A stretch of 64,000 nucleotides of DNA from Sebastes aleutianus (Eukaryota; Chordata; Actinopteri; Perciformes; Sebastidae). The first letter of the stretch is position 1; each line of letters starts with the position of its first letter. Location: contig CAKAKS010000004.1 of the NCBI GenBank assembly GCA_916700875.1, forward strand, positions 12,358,534 to 12,422,533, given 5' to 3'. The notes under the pieces are model-generated. The model had not been told where the DNA came from, did not search any database, and saw nothing but the letters and a program-made list of their open reading frames with translations. A program made the translations under genes and the position numbers. Of the stretch, positions 59,455-64,000 are shown one piece after another.

Positions 59455-60048
59455 GATTATTTCTCTGTTGTTACAATGCTAATTGGCATTGTATTTTACA
59501 TGGTTGGAAAGCCTGTTCATTTACCTTCACAATGGAGTCCAACTTGTAAGTATCATGCATTTTGTGGGATGAGCAGCACAGCTGATTATGTGGGTAGCAC
59601 CCAAGAAAAATTTGCCAAAATGCTCTGCCGATGGTAAACAGTGTATTCTCCTGTTGGTATTGACTCTTGTTTTGAGTTGTTTGGTGGATTGGATGATTGA
59701 ACTGGATCTTTCACCCGCTACTGAGGCTCCTGACGGTGTATTAAATGAATAAAGTGTAAAATTGCCAATATGTGTTGTTTGTTCCTTGTTACTGAAAGAG
59801 AGTTCAATCATCCAATCCACCAAACAACCCAAAACAAGAGTCAGTACCAACAGGAGAATACACTGTTTACCATTGGCAGAGCATTTTGGCAAATATTTCT
59901 TGGGCGCTACCCACATAATCAGCTGTGCTGCTCATCCCACAAATGCATGATCCTTACAAGTTGGACATCATTATGAAGGTAAATAAACAGGCTTTCCAAC
60001 GATGTAAAATACAATGCCAATTAGCATTGTAACAACAGAGAAATAATC
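59455..60048. mobile_element. Fold-back element with ~260-bp inverted arms
   Basis: 59455-59715 and 59790-60048 are near-identical inverted copies around a loop of about 75 bases. The outer end is GATTATTTCTCTGTTGTTAC, the inner end TGATTGAACT. Open frames on both strands within it are the two faces of the palindrome. No transposase was recognised. Confidence 0.85.
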
Positions 60049-60131
60049 CACCAAACACAAATTTCCTTACTTTTTTTTCCGAGATTATAAATCACTTGCA
60101 TAAACAGGTCCATAAAATAAAATAAAAATGA

Positions 60132-60148
60132 ATGGGGGGGGGGGGGGA
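60132..60148 (+). repeat. Poly-G run
   Basis: Uninterrupted run of about 16 G. Likely length-variable or error-prone in assembly. Confidence 0.85.
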
Positions 60149-60553
60149 TATTGAATAATCAAAGGAAAGGAATTTGTAGGCCATTGTGTGAGTGATGTGT
60201 GGCGTGTGTGTGTGTTGAAGGGATGGCGGTCTGTCCTGTGCAGGTCATTGGAACAGTATTGAGGTGCTGCTGTGAGGGGTGAGTCATAAAACAAATGAGC
60301 TCTATACAGCATCAGTGCACTGAGGCCTCCTGCTCTCTGGAGAGGTACTGACACAGCAATATGCCGTTGGAAAACAGCACAGCATGCACCAGAAAACCAA
60401 ATGACCTCTAAAGACTCTTGTGTTGGTGGTGTGGGACATTATCACCCTTCTTCTGCCTGCCCTCCTGAAATCAGCCTCAGATTATAATCTAAACGAAAGC
60501 AATAAAACAAGGATGGGGGGATGGTTGTGATGATGTACAGGTTTGTCCTTTCT

Positions 60554-61056
60554 TCGACTTTAGTTTCTATTGATGTTTTTCAGTTATACACATATCAACA
60601 ACATATGGGCATGTACACAGTAAGACCCACAAACATAAGGAACAATACATACAGGTGTTTGGGAGCTACACTTCCATTATTCCATACATTCTCATGTCAT
60701 TTCCAACTCAATGAGTTTTCCTTTCTGCCGTCTTCGTCCCTGTTTTGGTTTTTGAATAATGTCCATTTCTCCCACTTGTCTTCCATCTGTGCTTCTTGCA
60801 GTCTTAAAAGATGTGTCAGCTTCTCCATTATGTATTATCTCCTCTACTACCCCCATCCACTGTTCATGTGTAGGGGGTTCCACTCTACCCCATTTCCTTT
60901 TGATAGCTTTCTTACTAGCTATTAACAATATCTTGACCAGATATCTATCACTTATTCGTACGTTTCCATCAGTAGAATTCAAATTACACAGGTAGAGAGT
61001 CATGTAACTCAAAGTGATATCATATCCTAGTACCTTTTGTACCGTGTTGTGTATAT
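60554..61056 (-). mobile_element. 5'-truncated L1-type LINE fragment
   Basis: 503 bp between perfect 15-bp target duplications AGGTTTGTCCTTTCT (60539-60553 and 61057-61071). The minus strand encodes a stretch like the C-terminus of L1-clade ORF2 (VKILLIASKKAIKRKW … PPTHEQWMGVVEEII). It is inserted into the first unit of the surrounding repeat array. No clear poly-A is seen at its 3' (left) end. Confidence 0.75.
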
Positions 61057-61159
61057 AGGTTTGTCCTTTCTATTGCATTATTATTATTACACAAGCTGCA
61101 AACATATGGCCACCTGAAATGGGGATAGTCTTCCAGTGAATGCTACACTTTCACACTCA

Positions 61160-61428
61160 AGATTCAAGAGTTTTATTTGCCATTTCCACCTAAGTACATT
61201 GGAATTCTGAGCAGTTTACACCGAGTCAGCTTAAAGAAAAGAAAAAAAGATAGAAAAGGCACAAGGTAATTACAGTACAAAATAAGTAGCACATTCAACT
61301 CAACACAATAAATAAATAAATTATTAAAATATAAAACGCCCTCAGTGTAGTCAATAAATAAACTGAACTACCCTCTGCATAGGAACGATACCCCCAGAAT
61401 ACAAATACACAGTATATATGCTCCACTC
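61160..61428 (-). mobile_element. Second retroelement-type insertion in the array
   Basis: Interrupts the CACTCAA-GGGATTTTTCATT junction that is continuous in units 2 and 3. It contains TTCAAGAGTTTTATTTGCCA and (AATA)n. It is probably a truncated non-LTR tail on the minus strand. Confidence 0.5.
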
Positions 61429-61974
61429 CAAAGGGATTTTTCATTCATTCATTCATTCATTCATGGTGTTTCAATTGTCAATAAATGAAAATGCTAAATT
61501 TAGACCGATATTAAATTGTAGTGTGGTATTAGGATTGGGATGGTTGTGATGATGCACAGGTTTGTCCTTTCTAATGACTTATTATTATTACACAAGCTGC
61601 AAACACACTACAACTCATATGGCCACCTGAAAATGGGGATATAGTCGTCCAGTGAATGCTACACTATTCGCACTCAAAGGGGGATTTTTCATTCATGATG
61701 GCGTTTTCAATCGTTTCAACTTGTAAGGATCATGCAATATATCATGCAACTTATAAGGATCATGCAATATATTAAATTGTAGTGTGGCATTAGGATTGGG
61801 ATGGTTGTGATGATGCACAGGTTTGTCCTTTCTAATGCATTATTATTATACGAGCTGCAAACACACTATCACTCATATGGCCACCTGAAATGGGGATATA
61901 GTCGTCCAGTGAATGCTACACTATTCACACTCAAAGGGGGATTTTTCATTCATTCATGGCGTTTTCAATTGTTT

Positions 61975-62500
61975 CAACTTGTAAGGATCATGCAGTATAT
62001 CATGGAATATATCATGCAACTTGTAAGGATCATGCAATATATCATGCAATATATCATGCAACTTGTAAGGATCATGCAATATTCCATGCAACTTGTAAGG
62101 ATCATGCAATATATCATGCAATATATCATGCAACTTGTAAGGATCATGCAATATTCCATGCAACTTGTAAGGATCATGCAATATATCATGCAATATATCA
62201 TGCAACATGTAAGGATCATGCAATATATCATGCAATATATCATGCAACTTGTAAGGATCATGCAGTATATCATGCAATATATCATGCAACTTGTACGGAT
62301 CATGCAATATATCATGCAATATATCATACAACTTGTAAGGATCATGCAATATATCATGCAATATAGCATGCAACTTGTAAGGATCATGCAATATATCATG
62401 CAACTTGCAAGGATCATGCAATATATCATACAACTTGTAAGGATCATGCAATATATCATGCAATATGTCATGCAACTTGTAAGGGTCATGCAATATATTA
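61975..62500 (+). repeat. Modular minisatellite of 18-bp and 12-bp units
   Basis: Built from CAACTTGTAAGGATCATG (18 bp) and CAATATATCATG (12 bp), combined as 30-bp and 42-bp higher units. There are about 15 of the 18-bp modules. Both lengths are multiples of three, so frames of 245 (plus) and 266 (minus) codons stay open through it (LVRIMQYIM / DPYKLHDILH). I regard these as artefacts. Confidence 0.9.
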
Positions 62501-62559
62501 AATTGCAGTGTGGTATTAAAAAGAAAAGTAGCATATAGGCATAGGTGTAGGGAAGGAGG

Positions 62560-63450
62560 GGGCTGCAGCGAATCAGCAGCAGCAGACACTGCAAAGCGCA
62601 TACAGGCTGCTGTCACCTCCCTCCGCCTCCGTCGAGCTGTCAGATGACAGCAGCAACACATGAACCTCAATGCTGCAGACGAGAGTTGATTCATTATTTC
62701 ACGTTTAAATAACCTGCTCCTCTGCGTTTTTAATTCAAACAAGGGCACGGGCATGACAGGATAACACCCCCCCTGTCCCTGTCATCTCCACACGGACTGA
62801 CTGACCACTAAAGCGCGTATAGGAGGAGGAGGAGGAGGAGGAAGAGCTGAGCTGCTTGTTAGCTTGTGTGTGCTAACTATCTAGCTAATGTTAGCTTGCA
62901 GGCTAATGCTAGCTAGCTGGTGAACGGAGGTCGGGACGTTAGCTTATGGTAGTAAAGAGCCTTTAGTTAAGTCATGAATGTGTCATTTTAATAATTTGTT
63001 TACGGCTGCATAATAACTTGTTTTAATACGTTTATTAATTGCAGCTGAATTGGTTGCTAACGTGTTGCTAGGTAGCAGATTGATGCTAAGCTAAGCTATG
63101 CTAACGCCAGCTCAGTGAGAGACCTCACAGACTAGTCTAAGGAAGGAAGAGAGAGGGTGACTTATGATGTGGGCTGAGGGAAGCAGGCGAAGGAGAGCAG
63201 CAGTATTAGATTAAACACATCGGATTTTCCTCATTTTTATTCCTTTTTTGTCGAAGTAAAAGGCCAATAGTGTCAGTCAAGCTGTGTGGAGACTGTTGGA
63301 TGAAGACTTTGATTTTTGCGAGCTGGCTAAATGAATAGTATTTGGTATCACTGAGTCGTGAGCTAGTAGTGGCCACTGTGCCAGCTTCAAAAGGGAAGAA
63401 GACACTGTCAAGATCATCAGCACAGACTGTAATAACTAAGCCTTTAAAAG
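62560..63450 (+). promoter_or_regulatory. pip4k2a: pip4k2a 5'UTR / promoter region (inferred)
   Basis: Repeat density drops sharply and GC rises between the minisatellite and the start codon. The stretch includes a GGA-rich tract at 62821-62847, GCTAGC/GCTAA-rich sequence at 62850-63110, and a perfect palindrome CTGTCA-GA-TGACAG at 62637-62650, which contains TALE-type TGACAG half-sites. No TATA box is evident. The transcription start was not located. Confidence 0.4.
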
Positions 63451-63591
63451 ATGGCTTCGGCGAGCAGCATTGCCGCAGCAATTGCGAGCAAAACGAAGAC
63501 CAAGAAGAAACACTTTGTCGCCCAGAAAGTGAAGCTCTTCCGTGCCAGCGACCCTCTGCTCAGCGTGCTGATGTGGGGAGTCAACCATTCG
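63451..63591 (+). CDS. pip4k2a: Phosphatidylinositol-5-phosphate 4-kinase type 2 alpha, exon 1
   Basis: This kinase converts PtdIns5P to PtdIns(4,5)P2. Only the first coding exon (47 codons) is in the window. It encodes a variable start MASASSIAAAIASK, then the invariant KTKTKKKHFVAQKV and KLFRASDPLLSVLMWGVNHS, ending at a GTGAGT donor. VAQ and DPLL match type 2 alpha rather than beta, which has VCQ and EPIL by memory. The neighbouring armc3-msrb2 pair agrees with the known linkage. The start is fixed by an in-frame TAA two codons upstream (63445) and a good initiation context (A at -3, G at +4). The rest lies beyond the right edge. Confidence 0.93.
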
Positions 63592-64000
63592 GTGAGTCAG
63601 ACCACCACCATCTATAATGTCCCTTTATTTCATCCACAGTATATGTCTCACCTCGACCTTTTTGATATGCCACATTAATAAGCTTTACTAGCTGTCAACT
63701 ATGAGCCTTTTGTGTGTTATTGCATTAGTGATTGACACATAGGCGATGACAGCTGTCCAGCTGTGGTTATAGTGCTGTCAATGTAAATGTGTGACTTGGC
63801 TTCAAGTGTTACTATTATGTAGTCATATTATTTCTTTATATTAATCTTGTCTCTAGGTGGAGGCTTCAGATAAGCCCAGTGTTTTTTTTTTTTGCCTCTT
63901 CCTGCACTTTATATTATTAATTTATTAATAATATCAATTAATTTATTTTTTTGTTATGTTATATAGTCTTAAATTGTGCAAAATAAATAAATAAAATAAG
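63592..64000 (+). other. pip4k2a: pip4k2a intron 1, start
   Basis: Begins with GTGAGT. AT-rich, with a run of 12 T near 63883 and AT-rich low-complexity sequence to the edge. Nothing else recognised. Confidence 0.7.

Larger units (their letters stand above)
60513..62517 (+). repeat. Array of three ~260-bp direct repeat units, expanded and interrupted
   Basis: Each unit reads GATGGTTGTGATGATGCACA … GCAAACACAC … ATATGGCCACCTGAAA … AGTGAATGCTACAC … GGGATTTTTCATTC … AAATTGTAGTGTGG. Unit 1 starts at 60513 and is split by insertions at 60554-61056 and about 61160-61428. Unit 2 is 61537-61796. Unit 3 is from 61797, with the minisatellite grown inside it. Confidence 0.75.

Noticed and set aside
59404..59976. 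Overlapping 60-130-codon frames on both strands
   Set aside because: They are the two faces of one fold-back element; no known domain.
60521..60925. 134-codon plus-strand frame
   Set aside because: Antisense of the L1-like ORF2 fragment.

Overview
The window comes from a teleost fish nuclear genome, most likely a percomorph. It has vertebrate genes split by GT-AG introns, short intergenic gaps, and dense fish-type repeats: hAT-like MITEs with 8-bp target duplications, TTAA-flanked fold-back MITEs, a tRNA-derived SINE, LINE 3' tails, and CA/GA/TA microsatellites. No prokaryotic or viral genes were seen.

Layout. (1) 1-31.2 kb, plus strand: the last six coding exons (about 340 residues) of a contactin-associated protein gene, cntnap2 (Caspr2), spread over 27 kb of repeat-rich introns and followed by its 3'UTR. 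(2) 34.1-35.7 kb, minus strand: a complete six-exon secreted lipocalin of the Ptgds-like class. (3) 37.0-43.5 kb, minus: a second lipocalin, complement component C8 gamma (c8g). (4) 45.3-47.4 kb, minus: msrb2, a methionine-R-sulfoxide reductase B2 with five coding exons. (5) 48.9-58.5 kb, minus: armc3, all 17 coding exons, 810 codons plus stop. (6) 63.45 kb to the right edge, plus: the first coding exon of pip4k2a, head-to-head with armc3 across a 5.3-kb repeat-filled gap.

I recall the human orthologues of these genes on three chromosomes: CNTNAP2 on 7q, PTGDS/C8G on 9q34 and MSRB2/ARMC3/PIP4K2A on 10p12. The window therefore joins blocks that are separate in mammals. The genes do not form a pathway. 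Two are secreted lipocalins, one a neuronal adhesion receptor, one a mitochondrial repair enzyme, one a cilium/sperm-associated armadillo protein and one a lipid kinase. Every splice junction given was checked by eye for GT-AG and for codon phase across neighbouring exons. The single exception is the last c8g exon, which is tentative.

The most unusual non-genic content is a series of nested and fold-back repeats. These include two cases of an element inserted into a hAT MITE with target duplications intact, several palindromes of 120-840 bp, and a repeat array at 60.5-62.5 kb broken by two insertions. That array ends in a modular minisatellite open in long frames on both strands. Candidate regulatory sites are a palindromic RFX X-box upstream of armc3, an HNF1-like site upstream of c8g and a TATA box before the Ptgds-like lipocalin. 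I found no wholly new biological system.
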